Shown here one piece after another: positions 11,201 through 23,782 of a stretch of DNA of 64,000 bases. Under the pieces are notes generated by a model, which did no database searches, was not told where the DNA came from, and saw only the letters and a program-made list of their open reading frames with translations. The first letter of the stretch is position 1. Each line of letters starts with the position of its first letter. Location of the stretch: assembly GCA_021401465.1 (NCBI GenBank), contig JADDMT010000022.1, positions 124,001 to 188,000 of the forward strand. Direction: 5' to 3'. Origin of the DNA: Teratosphaeria epicoccoides. Taxonomy: Eukaryota > Ascomycota > Dothideomycetes > Mycosphaerellales > Teratosphaeriaceae. Position numbers and translations under genes: made by a program.

Positions 11201-13228
11201 TTGTCGGATCTACGCGTTCTTTTGCGCCTTGTAGAGATAGTCTCGAAGTGTTTCGAGCTACGATTCCGACCTAGGATACAGAGGTTAATACGGAGGATTA
11301 TAATACTCCTTAAGGTTAATCGCATGCTCCATGTCTAGGGCCCGGGCATAGGCTACAGCCTCTACGTTGAAAATATTAGCGTATTCCTCTAACTTAGGCA
11401 GAAGGGTAACGTCTTCCTTAAGGTTCTGTATGCGGACTACATACATACATTAGACCTTCTTTATGTCCTTGTAGAAGCTATGTGCGTCTTGTATCCTTAC
11501 TATAGGAACTTCGCCTATAGAGCTATAGAACTAATTGTTAGTAGCTCTATTAACAACGACTCCCTACTTGTAGCGCTAAGGACGACCTAGTAGGAGCTCC
11601 TTATTAGGAACGTCTTTAGCATAGAAGACTTCGTTAGTCTTGCGCTCTTCTCCTAAAGAGTCTGCGAGTTAGAGGCCTACATTATACGCGCCTTAAGCCG
11701 CTATGCCTTCGCCCTAAAAGGACTTCATAGTAAGTAGTAGGGCTCCTAGAATCAGCTTCAAACTAAGCCGTACGATTACCTGCTAGGGTATCACGTTAAC
11801 TTCCGCAAGGTCGTCTAACATGTAGTCTACTAGCTTAAGTAAGCTATTAACTTAGACTGTACTAGATAGGCGCTAGGCAGGCTACGAGTCTACACTATTA
11901 GTAAAAGACAGCTTAGACACCCGCGGTAGGTATTTAGTTACCTTAGGCTTGTCCTTCTTTTGCTTCCCCTCTAGGGAGGTTTTAGACACCTTGTTTCCCT
12001 TCTTCCTATCGCTTTGTTTAGGATAGCGAGCTACCTAGTAGTCCTTCGCTCTATAGATGTAACAGCTACTCGGAGGCCTCTCGCTACTATCCTTAGGCTT
12101 ATAAGGTTTGATCCTCCGGAATAGACCGCCGCGTTAGACTTGACTCTTAGGGCGCTTGTAATAGCGGCCCTTTAGTAGGTCTTCGGGGCTTGAACGCTTA
12201 TTATCCTTGCCGCTCGATCGTCTATTTCGCTTCAAGGTAATCTCTATACATGTCGTAAGGGACACAAGGTCTTGCCGAGTTGTTAGAAGTTCATGAAAAG
12301 TCATGATTATGTTCTGAAGATTGTCGTTAAGCTTGACGAGTAAGTGCCGTACGCGTTACGTCTTAGTATAGGGTAGGATCTGTCTCTCGAGTATAGCGAG
12401 ATAGGTAGCAAAGCTAGAGGTAGTTTGCCCCTTCCCTTACTTAGCCTTCTTATACTCGACAGACATAGTAAGGGCATAGTTCCCTAGATCCTCGACCTAG
12501 TCGACACAGAACTAGCGAAAGTCTGCCTATGTATACGTTCTAGTATAGACCCGCATAAGGTCATACTACTTATACTAATTGTTACGAGGTTCCTTATCCT
12601 CTTTAAGCTATATTACACTAAAGGCAACCTGTTTGCCCTCTATAGCATATTCGCGTAGGTTAAGCACAAAAACTGCCTTACACGCCTGTAAGAAAGTTTA
12701 AGCCTCCTTTAAGGTGTCTCCCTTAAATAGCTTTAGGTTACGTGCGTTACGACTGCCTCCTAGTTAGCCTATCATGGCCCCGAATTTAGGCACTATATTT
12801 GCAGGCATATACAGAGGATCTACGCCTACTAGTATGTTGTCTTCGCGGGTCCCTAGCGTCAATTCTCGCAAGATTTCTTCATCCGCTAGTTTATTAGTAC
12901 TACTTATGGCAACGTCTTCGTCGTCCTCGCTGTTGTCGCTACTAGAAGGGGTGCGGCTTTAGCTCTAGTTCGTAAGGCAGTTTGCGACCTAGTTAACAAT
13001 CATGGCTATAAGGGCTAGGTTAATAGTAAGGGTTAGCTGCGGTCCCTATGCAGGGGATAAATTGCCTTGTCCGCTACGTAATTAGCCTCTAGCAGAACTG
13101 TCGTTTAATGCAGTGTCGCTCGCAGGGGATACTCCTACAGGCTAGTTACTTAGGCTAGCTTCGCTATTACAGGCACTTAGGATAGCGCTTGCTACGCGTT
13201 AGTTGCGAGTTCGTAGTACTCTAGACAT
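8262..13228 (-). pseudogene. G2 copy 1 gag-pol polyprotein
   Basis: ATG at 13228 lies 50 bp inside the 5' LTR; the stop TAA is at 8264-8262. Gag comes first, with a zinc-knuckle remnant near 12060. Then come protease, RT (YVVYLDDILV on the minus strand at about 10830-10860), RNase H near 10200-10350, and integrase (about 8700-9600). A chromodomain-like tail lies near 8330-8470 (YYLVK-W/stop-KGYLP) followed by EFEERRRRKQGL. The frame is open except for TAG/TAA at Gln/Trp/Arg positions. Family role: reverse transcription and integration, with the chromodomain guiding insertion to heterochromatin. Confidence 0.88.
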
Positions 13229-13277
13229 ATCGTAGTACTCTCTACTAGACTGTAAAGCAGGGGGGAGAAAGCAGAAC

Positions 13278-13666
13278 TAATATAGATATATATGCTATAT
13301 AATATGAAAATATCTTGTAGTGTAACAGAGTAATCTGACCTTTTAGTAGGTACAAGATAGCGCTGCTTTCTGCTTATTATAGAGGTAGCGCTAGAGGTAC
13401 TTATAACCCCTAGCGCCCCTTAATTAAGGAAACCATGTCCGAGCCTAACCCCGTAGGGGTACCGTGGGGTTAAAAAGCCCCTATAGGGTACTATATAGTT
13501 AGCGGCATAGTAGCATCCTACGTTAGGCATTAATCCTACTTAGACAACATACGAGCTAATGTATATACGAAGGACCCCCTTGCTACATGTAGTAGGGTCA
13601 TTACATGCCAAGGGTAGGCATCGGAACCTATGCGGCTCTAATAGCCCCCTAGTATTAACCGTATTA
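13278..13666 (-). repeat. G2 copy 1 5' LTR (389 bp)
   Basis: Pair of the LTR at 5432-5821, same long subtype. It is followed on the minus strand by GTTCTGCTTTCTCCCCC and the gag start. I see no obvious tRNA primer-binding site. Confidence 0.92.
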
Positions 13667-13671
13667 ATTAC
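13667..13671. repeat. Target-site duplication of G2 copy 1 (right), ATTAC
   Basis: Matches 5427-5431. Confidence 0.9.
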
Positions 13672-15613
13672 AGACTTACATAAGCGGTCTTTAATACCCT
13701 ATAGGTACTAACATGCCTCGGACTTAGGCAGATCTGTCATGAAGTCTATTGAGATCTCCTAGAAGAATCTGTCAGGAACTAGTAATAGCTTTAGTAGTCT
13801 GTGCTTATACTCTCTCTACACCTTTTTAGAAACTGCCGGATATGCTTAGACAGTAACGGCTAATAGAAGTCGCGCCCTAGGATCATTGTTATAGCATCCT
13901 GTCCTAGATGCCTGTATACTATAGCGTCGTGCATAGACTAGATTAGCCTCGTCCTAAGCGTGTCGTTACTTTCATCTCCGGGGTCTAGGGTGTCGTGCCT
14001 AGGCTAACTAGCTATTACTCCTAGGACCTAGAGCTTGTTACGGTATCGTAGGAAGCCCCTCTTGTTAATCTTGTAGTCCCCTACTTGCAATCTTAGCTTT
14101 ACTCTAGCTAGTAGCGTCTAGGAGCCGCTCTTTACTACTTTAACTACTGTCGAGTACAGCTTGTCCTTTTCTACTATAGCTGCCTACAAATCGTTAAGGG
14201 TGTAGTCCTAGAAGGGCCTAGTAGGTTCCTAGTCAGAGGGCATAGAGTTAATAAGTAGCAGTTTGTCCTTAACTAAGGTAGTAGATAGTATGTAGGTCAA
14301 GGTAATTAGTATGGCGTTACTACTCTTATGTACTGTCTCTGGCTAATTTTCTACAACCTCTAGGTCTAAGAACCTCTTAAACCGCGATTCCTTATCTTCT
14401 GCTCCTAGCGTGTCCTCTTCTTGTCTTAATAACGCGTCCGGGACTTCTGCCTTAGCGCCTAGGCAATACACTAGGGAGAACTAGAATTACGCGAGAGTCT
14501 CATACTAATATATCTGCTACTTAGATAGCTACTACTTAACTATGAAGTACTCTAGGCTTTTGTAGTCTGTAAGAGTTATAAAGGGGCCACACAATTTCAG
14601 CTTAGGGCCCTAGAACTTAAGGCTAGATATCACGGCTAACATCTCCTTGTCATAGATGTTGTAATTAATCTCCGTTTTGTTAAGCTTCTGTGAAAAGAAG
14701 CCTACTAGTCTACGGACTCTGTTTCTTTCTTGTAGGAGAGCTACCTCTAACGCAAACCTACTATAGTTAGTCTCTAAAAAGGTTAGCAGCTCTAGGTTCT
14801 ATTAAGAAAGGACTAGCGCTAGACAGAACTTTGCCTTTAGCGTTTCGAACGCGGACTCCTCGCTTTCTCTCTAGGAGAACAGCCTGCCCTTTCCTGTAAG
14901 CGCTGTTAATAGTCCGGCTGTTTTCAAGTAGTTTAGGATAAATATTCTGTAGTAGTTAGCAAAGCTAAGGAATCTACGGACTTCCTTCTGTGTCCTTAGC
15001 TACTCCTAGTTACGCATAGCTTCTACCTTCTCTAGGTTAGTCCCTACGCCTTTCCTGTTAGCATGGATTATAAACCCTAGGTACTTGATCTCCTTCTTAG
15101 CAAACTTACTCTTCCTAGGGTTAAGGTATAGGCCCCTATCCTAGAGCTTCTAGAGTACTCGCGTTACTTTTGCAAAATAGTCTTCTTGTAAACTGCTACT
15201 ATATATAATGATGTCATCTATATATGCGGAGGCGTAATTGTCTAACTCCTTGCGTAAAAGTATGTTAATATATTGCTAGAAGGTTGCTAGAGCCCTAGAT
15301 AAACTAAACAGACATACTAACTATTTGAATAAGCCAAATCTTATACGAAAGGCCGTTTTATACTTGTGGCCTTTTACTATACAGATTTAGTAGAAGGCTA
15401 ATACTACGTCTACCTTAGTAAGCTACTAGGCGCCTATAAGGTTCCTTCAGGTCTCTAGAATTAACAGAAAGGGGTACTATCTAGTCCTTTACGGAGTTTA
15501 ACGCGGTAGTTAATACTAGGGCAGTATGGCGCTAATTTCTCTGCTTCCTCGCGGCAAAACAGCGGAGCTATGTGTCGAAGCTCTAGAGGAAGCGCCTTTC
15601 TTAACTTGTCAAG
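13672..15613 (-). pseudogene. G3 remnant, 5' half: RT, RNase H, integrase start
   Basis: Minus-strand reading shows the N-terminal RT boundary next to the LTR (APLFCREEAEKLAPY near 15520-15560) and the RT active site AYIDDIIIYSS at about 15200-15225. RNase H follows (FFSQKLNKTEINYNIYDKE near 14630-14690), then the integrase core start WEISIDFMTDLP near 13720-13760. The reading then passes into the piece at 5426. Gag and protease are missing; the gene stops at the LTR of G2 copy 2. Stops are RIP-type. Confidence 0.87.
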
Positions 15614-15973
15614 TAATATAGATATATATGCTATATGATATGAAAATATCTCGTAGTATGACAGAGTAATCCGACCTTTTAATAGGTACAAGATAGCGCT
15701 GCTTTCTGCTTATCGCAGAGGTAGCGCTAGAGGTGCTTATAACCCCTAACGCCCCTTAATTAGGGAAAGCATGTCCAAGCTTATCCCTGCAGGGGTATCG
15801 TAGGGTTAGCGACGTAGGGGCATCCTACGTCAACCATTAATCCTACTTAGACAACATACAAGCTAACGTATGTACGAAGGACCCCCTTACTATGTGTAGG
15901 AGGGTTACTACATGCTAAGAGTAGGCATTAGAACCTATGCGGCTCTAATAGCCCCCTAGTATTAACCGTATTA
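15614..15973 (-). repeat. G2 copy 2 3' LTR (360 bp)
   Basis: Aligned with the copy 1 LTR but without the 30-bp internal duplication. The ends TG/CA have mutated to TA. Confidence 0.92.
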
Positions 15974-16771
15974 CTACCCCTCCTCCTATGAGGATGTCCC
16001 TAGCCTTACTAAGTAATGCACGCAGAACATATAGGGTATAGGATATAGCACACTTATACTACGTAAGAGTAAATAGGTAGATAGCCTACATAACATGTGT
16101 TATACGTATACCTTAACACCTTTGTAGTAAGTACAGGGCAGAGGCTGCTAACTTAGGCGGGTTTTAATCCGTTACATATTAGGCGGCTTCGTAACACCTT
16201 CTTTTTACATGTAGATCGAGATATTAGGAAACTATAAGTACATAGTTTAGTTAATCTTTGAAATAGTAGGGCGAGCATGCGCGCTAGCCTCGCCAAGTAG
16301 CTTAGCTATCCCTATTTAGTCGTGACTATAAAGAACATGTTGTAGAACCTTAGGGTAGTAGGAATGTACGTAGACACTCTACGCGTACTACTTAAAACAG
16401 TAGGAGCGCGCTCCTAGCGCGATTCTCGCCACATTTTCATGCTAGTAGACTAGCATAAGTGCGGTTAGCGCACATGTATAATAGCCGCGTTATCTGTTCT
16501 TACATTATTCGGTCCCCTTGTAAGTGAACTAAAGGCAGGTACTCTACGTATGTAGTTTAAGTCACTAGCTTAACGATTGCAGTAGGCAACAGGGGTGCTA
16601 TTAGAGGGTATAAAAACCTCGTCGCTTTCCTAAACTTCCTGTTCTAAAATACTAACATTAACCTCCGCTTCTATTTCGCTTAGCTTGCGCCTTGCCGTGT
16701 CTATAGGTCTAAACCGGAGCTCCTTCTTCTTCAATTAATTAATCAAGATTAATCGACTCATCTTAGTAATA
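15974..16771 (+). other. G2 copy 2 spacer: upstream region of the antisense ORF
   Basis: 798 bp without an ORF, matching 5822-6616. It starts with the CTACCCCTCCTCCTATGAGG segment next to the LTR and includes the TATA box at 16609. Confidence 0.6.
16609..16616 (+). promoter_or_regulatory. TATA box of the G2 antisense ORF (copy 2)
   Basis: TATAAAAA, 163 bp before the ORF start, in the same context as at 6450. Confidence 0.6.
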
Positions 16772-18267
16772 ATAGCTTATGTGCTACAGACTAAGTTCGA
16801 CGCTACTCGCTCTGCCCGCGACTGTCGCTCGTGTTAACAATGCCTCGATAACCTTAGTAGCTAAGCTACACACATCTCTCCTCCGCGTGTTAGTAAGGCG
16901 TCCCCTACCCGCGAAGTATACGTGGCTTATACTAACTGAAGCGTAGCTAAGATCTATGTCAGCAGATTTAATGAGGGTAGTATCTACTACAATTATGTCA
17001 ACTGTAATAGCAAGCATCAAAAATGCTAAGTCCTCCCTAAAGAGGTGTATAGCGAGTATAACTAGCTCTGCTATAACATCGATGACTTCTAGAGTATGCG
17101 CGACAAGGGGGTTACTAAAGGTACTCTGACTATAAACAGGCTACAGGCTAAGTACCGCGAGGTACTCGCCTACCTGCTTGGCGCCCTCTCGGGCTTCACT
17201 GCAACTACTAACTATTCTTATAGCAGTGTTTGCTTCGACTCTCTGCTAACAGGCGAAAACGTTTGTCTAGGTCTAATCGTAGACTTAGTCTAGAAGATCT
17301 TAAAGGTACTAACTATTAGGGTCGAGACCTTCGCTATAGTACGTATATAGTACAAGTACCCTCTAAGTATAAATGCTAACTTTCTCCGCTAGGCTAACGT
17401 TAGCGTCGAGAAATATCCGACTAGCTACTAGCGTTAGCAACTCGGGGCCCTTGCCTCTATTAACAATGACTTTTAGACGCGGATGATCTGTAAGAAGGTC
17501 ATTAAGCAATTCACCGTTCCCGCTGCTAAGGCTACGCCCTAGCGCTATACTAAGAGGCAGCCTGCCTCTAAGCTAGTCCTAAGGACTAAGCCGTAAGTTA
17601 CTTACTTAAATCCTGTCGCGTGCATATAGCTAACATATTGTAGCGCTACTACCTACGCTACCCTGACGCTACTATCTAAGAAGAAGAAGAAGGCTAGGGC
17701 TAAAATTAAGGTTAGTAACAAGGAAGCCGAACCTTCCCTACTTGCGATCTGTACTACGTCCGCTAAGATACTAAGGTACAAGCCTCTAGGCTAGATCTTT
17801 GAGGATAAGGAGGATGACGACGTCTAGGATACCTTCGGTCCTAACGTGATCCCTTCGCGCTATAGTGTCGCCGTACTAGTTACGCCTAAGGGAGACACCG
17901 AGTTTAATGATGTAGTTAACACTTATGTTAAGAAGACAAGATAATCTCAAGGGCTAAGCGCGACAGCCGCAAGCGCGCCCGAGTCTCTTTGCCTTCTAAT
18001 GCTAAGGATAAGGTAGTTGTTACGACTAGGCGTAGTAAGGATGTCGCTAGCTCTCTAGCTACTATAGGCTCTAAAGACAAGCTCCCTCGCAACCTACTAA
18101 AGAAGAAGATACTAGCCTCTCTTCGTGGCGTTACTACTCCTGTTACTTATAGTCGCTTTAGGGTATTTAGTAGACCCCGTGTAGGTAGGTAGTCCCTAGC
18201 GGACCGTAATAAGAAAGACTCTTCTACTTCGGGTTTAGTCAAGAAGCTCTTAACTAGTAGTTACTAA
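16772..18267 (+). pseudogene. G2 antisense ORF (copy 2)
   Basis: Same protein as at 6617-8116, with the start codon again ATA. The central stretch is open without stops for about 65 codons at 17096-17293, including a TINRLQAKYRE segment and DSLLTGENVC. Near 17930 one base is lost in the KKRKM basic stretch, which shifts the frame, and a 6-bp deletion follows near 18010. The end segment KDKLPRNLLKKKILASLRG is intact. Length is 1496 bp against 1500 in copy 1. No homologous family is recognised. Confidence 0.7.
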
Positions 18268-18407
18268 GTATTAGCTACAAAGCTAATCTAAGCATGTCTC
18301 TTGTTCTCCTTAGGTTTTTTCTAGGTATGCCTTTAGGCATTAATGATGTATGAGTAGGGCGTTTGCTTCTTGTTATTACTTCGCGCGTTATGCGCTATAT
18401 ACACATG

Positions 18408-21400
18408 TTAAGAATTCTGCTCCGAAACTCTTATCTTCCTACAAATCGACCTTCTTAAGCCCTGCTTACGCCTCCTCTGCTCTTCGAATTCACGAATAGC
18501 TTCTAGAGCGTTCTTGTAGTCTTTAGCTAGAACCTATTATGTGTACTTAGGTAGGTATCCTTTCTACTTTACTAGATAGTACGTTACGCCTTTATACTAC
18601 ATACTATCCTTAATACTCTTAACTTCCTACTCTTCGTTCTCTTCTGCTACTAGCATTAGGTCCGCAGGCTCTTTACCCTTGCGCTATACCTATAGTTCAA
18701 GTAGAGACACGTAGAAGACGTTATGTACACGATACGACGATAGTAACGATAGCTAGTATGCCTGCGAGCCTATCGCGTCATGTATCCGGAAGGGTCTGAC
18801 GAACCTTGGCGTCATCTTCTTACTTAGAAGTTTTAGCTTAAGATTCTTTGTCGACAGTAACACCTTCGTACTAACTATGTACTACATCGGTTTAGCACAG
18901 GCGTTATTATGTTTAATCTAGGATTCTAAGGCCTTTTTCTAGTGTTCTATTAGCACTAAATGTACCTCGCGTATACGCCACGCTAATTCCGCGGCGGCTA
19001 GCACCCTCTCCTTAGAAGACTCGTCCTCAGGCGGTTCTAGGTGTATTTCTAGATTAAAGCTATAAAGAATCTGAAATAGTAACATGCGTATAGTAGCATA
19101 CATGCTATTATTAACTGCAAATTCCGCCATAGGAATTGCGTTAGCCTAGGCATCCTAGTTCTTAGCGTAGTAGCACTAAAGGTACTACTTAAGAGTCTAG
19201 TTCATACGTTTAGTCTGACTATTAGTCTGTAGATAGAATGCTGTACTTAGGTAGTACTTAACACGTGCCTTAAACATAAATTCTTGCTAGTATTTACTAG
19301 TAAAGACAGAACCTCGATCTAATAGGATACTTCAGGGGACACTAAAGCGCTATATGACTTCGTCGCAAAGTAGTCGCGCAAGCTTGCTACTTATGCACTT
19401 TTTCGTACATAGGATAAAGACATTTATCTTCGAGTATTAGTTGACTACTATAAGGATAGTATTAACTACATTGCCTCTCTACCTTGCTAGCGGCAAATTA
19501 GTGATGAAATCTATAGTCAAGTCTTGCTATAGTCTCTCTAGTAGTAGGAGCGCCTAAGTATCGCCATAGGGGCAATAGCGCCAAGATTTACTAATCTAGC
19601 ATGTCTAGCAGGATTTGACATAGTGAGAGACATCCTGTTCTAGCGTCAGCTACTAGTATTTACGTCTAAGAAGCGCGTTTGTCTTCTCTGTGCCAAAATG
19701 GCCTACAAGTTTATTGTCATGATAAATACAGAGGAGCTACAAACATAGTATGTAGTAAGTAGGTACGTAGAGCCTATTATTAAAGTACTACAAGTCACCT
19801 AACTTAGTCTAGTACTTTAGACTACCTGCGGTATCCTAGAGGGCTATACCCTCATTAATTAACTCTAGTTCTTACTCTTGCAACTGCTAAATAAGTCTCG
19901 AGACTTCTTTAAAGGGTTCTTTAGACATTGTATACTTACTACATGTAAGCTAGTTAAATACCGCACGGATCGAGCTAGACACGGTTACTATAACTGCTAG
20001 GTAGGAGGGTTCGTCGCTAGCAGAGGCTATAAGGCCCTATTAGACCTATAGTTAACCTATAAGAGGAGCTAATAACAGATTGCTACCCTAAACTACAAGC
20101 TTCGTTTGTAGCGTAGGGAGAAGCTATTAGTTACCCTGCTCCCTAGTGTCATAGTCTAGTCGTCGCGAAGGACTGTTAGCTAGATTCGTCTTTCTAGAAC
20201 AATGCTAGATAACAAAGTTAAAGCTAGCGAGGAAAGTCGCCTACCTTGCTTGCTAACTACTTAGCTACTTCATGCCTATAAAGCCGCGAAGGTTATTATA
20301 GTTAGTAAGTACCTTAATAGGGTATGCTACACCTTCGAGGTAGTGTTAGTACTCCTTAAAGCTATTAACAATAGCTAAAAGCTCTTAGTCGTAAGTCTCG
20401 TAGTTAAGTTTAGCGCCTTGTATCTTCTGCGACTAGAAGGCAATTAGGTACTATTACGTACTACCTTCGTGCGACTAGAGCTATGATATAATTGCGGCTA
20501 TTACGAATTTTGAAGCATTAGTCTCTATTTAGATCTTCGTAGCAGGGTCAAAATGCCAAAGTATAGGCGTAGTTTAAAAAGCTGCTTTAAGTTTAGAGAA
20601 AGCTTTGCTCTAAGCCTCCTCCTAAGGCACTATCCCTAGCTTTTTTCCTCGAATTACGCCCTTTGCAAGGGCCGTGAGGGGAGCCACGATCTTTGAGTAG
20701 GATCGTATAAATCTACGATAGAAGTTAGTAAATCCTAGGAACACCTATACTTCTTAGAGAGTAGTTAGCTATAGCTACTTCGCGATTACAGACACCCTTT
20801 AGTCATCTATGATGACTCCTTCTATAGAGACGATATATCCTAGAAACTTAATCCTATCTGTTAGGAATAAGTACTTCTTTAGATTTGCATACAGAGTAAA
20901 CTTATAGAGCTATTTAAGTACTATCCTTAGATGCCGAATATGCTCCTCCTTCGAGTTAGAGTAGACTAGTATATCGTCTAAATATACTACATAGTAGGTG
21001 TTAACGAGGCCGGCTAGGGCCTAGTTAATATACGCTTAGAACGTTACTAGTACGTTAGTTAAGCTAAATAGCATTACTATATACTCGAAGTGTCTATACT
21101 ACGTTTAGAACGTAGTCTTCTACTTATTGCCCTTTTGGATTAGTATCCAGTAGTAGGCGTCCTTCAAGTTAATAGACAAGAAGATAGCGGCGCGACTAAG
21201 GCAGTCAAGCGTCTCGCTAATAAGTAGTAGGGGGTAGCGGTTCTTCTAAGTTACTACATTAAGGCCCCTATAGTTAACATATAGGCGGAGCGTGTTATCC
21301 TTCTTTAGGACGAACATAACTAGCGCTCTAGCCTCGCTGTCGCTTCGTCGGATCCACGCGTTTCTTTGCGCCTTGTAGAGATAGTCTCGAAGTGTTTCGA

Positions 21401-23372
21401 GCTACAATTCCGACATAGGGTACAGAGGTCAATACGGAGGATTATAACCCTCCTTAAGGTTAATCGCATGTTTCGCGTCTAGGGCCTAGGCATAGGCTAT
21501 AGCCTCTACGTCGAAAATATCGGCGTATTCCTCTAACTTAGGCAGAAGGGTAACGTCTTCCTTGATGTTCTGTATGTAGACTACATACATACATTAGACC
21601 TTCTTTATGTCCTTGTAGAAGCTATGTGCGTCATGTATCCTTACTATAGGAACTTCGCCTATAGAGCCATAGAACTAATTGTCGGTAGCTCTATTAACAA
21701 CGACTCCCTGCTTGTAGCGCTAAGGGCGGCTAAGTAGGAGCTCCTTATTAGGAACGTCTTTAGTGTAGAAGACTTTGTTAGCCTCGCGTACTTCTCCTAA
21801 GGAGTCTGCAAGTTAGAGGCGCACGTTATACGCGCCTCGAGCCGCTACGCCTTCGCCCTAAAAGGACTTCATAGTAGGTAGTAGGGCTCCTAGGATTAGC
21901 TTTAAACTAAGCTGTATAATTACCCGCTAGGGTATCACGTTAACCTCCGCAAGGTCGTCTAACATATAGTCTACTAGCTTAAGCAAGCTATTAACTCAGA
22001 CGATACTAGATAGGCGCTAGGCAGGCCATGAGTCTACACTATCGGCGACAGACAGCTTAGATACCCGTAGTAGCTATTCGGTTGTCTTAGGCTTGTCCTT
22101 CTTTTGCCTCCCCTCTAGGGAGGTTTCGGATACCTTGCTTACCTTCTTCCTATTACTTCGTTTAGGACAGCGAGCTACCTAGTAGTCTCTCGCTCTACAG
22201 ATATAGCAGCTACTCGGAGGCTTCTCGCTACTATCTTTAGGCTCGGAGAGCTTGCTCCTCTAGAATGAACTACCGCGTTAGACGTAACCCTTAGGACGCT
22301 TGTTATAGCGGCCCTTTAGTAGGTCCTTAGGGCTTAGACGCTTATTATCCTTGCCGCCTGATTTTCTATTTCGCTTTAAGGTAATCTCTATACGTGTTAC
22401 AAGGGACACCAGGTCTTGCCGAGTTGTTAGAAGTTCATGAAAAGTCATGATTATGTTCTGAAGATTGTCATTAAGTTTGACGAGTAGGTACCGTATACGT
22501 TACGTCTTAGTATAGGGTAGCATCTGTCCCTCGAGTGTATTAAGGTAGGTAGCGAAGCTAGAGGTTATTTGTCCCTTCCCCTACTTAGCCTTCTTATACT
22601 TGACAGACATAGTAAGGGCGTAGTTCCCTGGCTCCTCGACCTAGTCGACATAGAACTAGCGAAAGTCCGCCTACATATACGTTCTGTCATAGACCTACAT
22701 ATAGTTATACTGCTTATGCTAATTGTTACAAGGTTCCTTATCCTCTTCGAGCCATATTACACTAAAGGTAACTCGTTCGCCCTCTATAGAATATCCATGT
22801 AGGTTAAGCACGAAAACTGCCTTACATGCCTGCAAGAAAGTTCGAGCCTCCTTTAAGGTGTCTCCCTTAAACGGCTTCAGGTTACGTGCGTTACGACTAC
22901 CTCCTAGTTAGCCTACTATGGCCCCGGATTCAGGCACTAGATTCGCAGGCACACGCGGAGAGTCTGCGCCTGCTAGTATGTTGTCTTTACGGGTCCCTAG
23001 CATAAAATCTCGCTAGATTTCTTCGTCCGCTAGTTTATTAGTACTGCTTATAGCGACGTCTTCGTCGTCCTCGCTGTCGTCGCTAGTAGAAGGGGTACGG
23101 CTCTAGCTCTAGTTTGTAAGGTAGTTCGCGACCTAATTAACAATCATGGCTATAAGGGCTAGGTCGATAGTTAGGGTTAGCTACGGTCCCTATATAGGGG
23201 GTCTATTACCTTGTCTACTACGTAATTAGCCTCTAGTAGAGCTGTCGCTTAATATAGTGTCACTTATAGGGGGTACTTCTACGGGCTAGTTACTTAGGCT
23301 AGCTTTGCTATTACGGGCGCTTAGGATAGTACTTACTACGCGTTAGTTGCGAGTTTGTAGTACTCTAGACAT
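18408..23372 (-). pseudogene. G2 copy 2 gag-pol polyprotein
   Basis: The start ATG is at 23372 and the stop TAA at 18410-18408. Layout as in copy 1: gag (about 23370-22200), zinc knuckle remnant near 22190, RT YLDD motif near 20970-21000, RNase H near 20350-20500, integrase 18850-19700, chromodomain-like end near 18480-18620. Short stop-free patches remain in integrase (18939-19130, with LEPPEDESS), but TAG interrupts the rest. Confidence 0.87.
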
Positions 23373-23422
23373 ATTGTAGTATTCTCTACTAGACTACAAA
23401 GCAGGGGGGGAGAAAGCAGAAC

Positions 23423-23782
23423 TAATATAGATATATATGCTATATAATATGAAAATATCTCGTAGTGTGACAGAGTAATCCGACCTTTTAATAGGTACAA
23501 GACAGCGCTGCTTTCTGCTTATCGCAGAGGTAGCGCTAAGGGTACTTATAACCCCTAACGCCCCTTAATTAGGGAAAGCATGTCCGAGCCTAACCCCGCA
23601 GGGGTACTATAGGGTTAGCGACATAGGGACGTCCTACGTCGACTATTAATCCTACTTAGACGACATATGAGCTAACGTATGTACAAAGGACCTCCTTACT
23701 ATGTGTAGTAGGGTCACTACATGCTAAGGGCAGGCATTAGAACCTATGCGGCTCTAATGGCCCCCTAGTATCAACCGTATTA
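23423..23782 (-). repeat. G2 copy 2 5' LTR (360 bp)
   Basis: Pair of 15614-15973, short subtype. In the sense orientation the gag ATG follows about 50 bp later. Confidence 0.92.

Larger units (their letters stand above)
5432..13666 (-). mobile_element. G2 copy 1: full-length Ty3/gypsy chromovirus, 8235 bp
   Basis: Two LTRs (390 and 389 bp) enclose gag-pol on the minus strand and an antisense ORF on the plus strand. It interrupts the G3 integrase gene, and 5-bp ATTAC duplications flank it. Along the minus strand the order is 5' LTR, about 50-bp leader, gag-pol, antisense ORF (convergent), 0.8-kb spacer with TATA box, 3' LTR. All reading frames carry many RIP-type stops. Confidence 0.93.
15614..23782 (-). 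mobile_element. G2 copy 2: near-complete Ty3/gypsy chromovirus, 8169 bp
   Basis: It has two 360-bp LTRs of the short subtype, minus-strand gag-pol and a plus-strand antisense ORF, all in the same layout as copy 1. The flanks do not match: TCAAG on the left (G3 RT) and GTAGG on the right (P1 region). So no target-site duplication is visible, and a deletion or recombination after insertion is likely. Confidence 0.9.

Noticed and set aside
15461..15691. Open frame of 76 codons on the minus strand
   Set aside because: It is a chimera of G2 LTR sequence and the start of G3 RT across the insertion boundary at 15614, not a gene.
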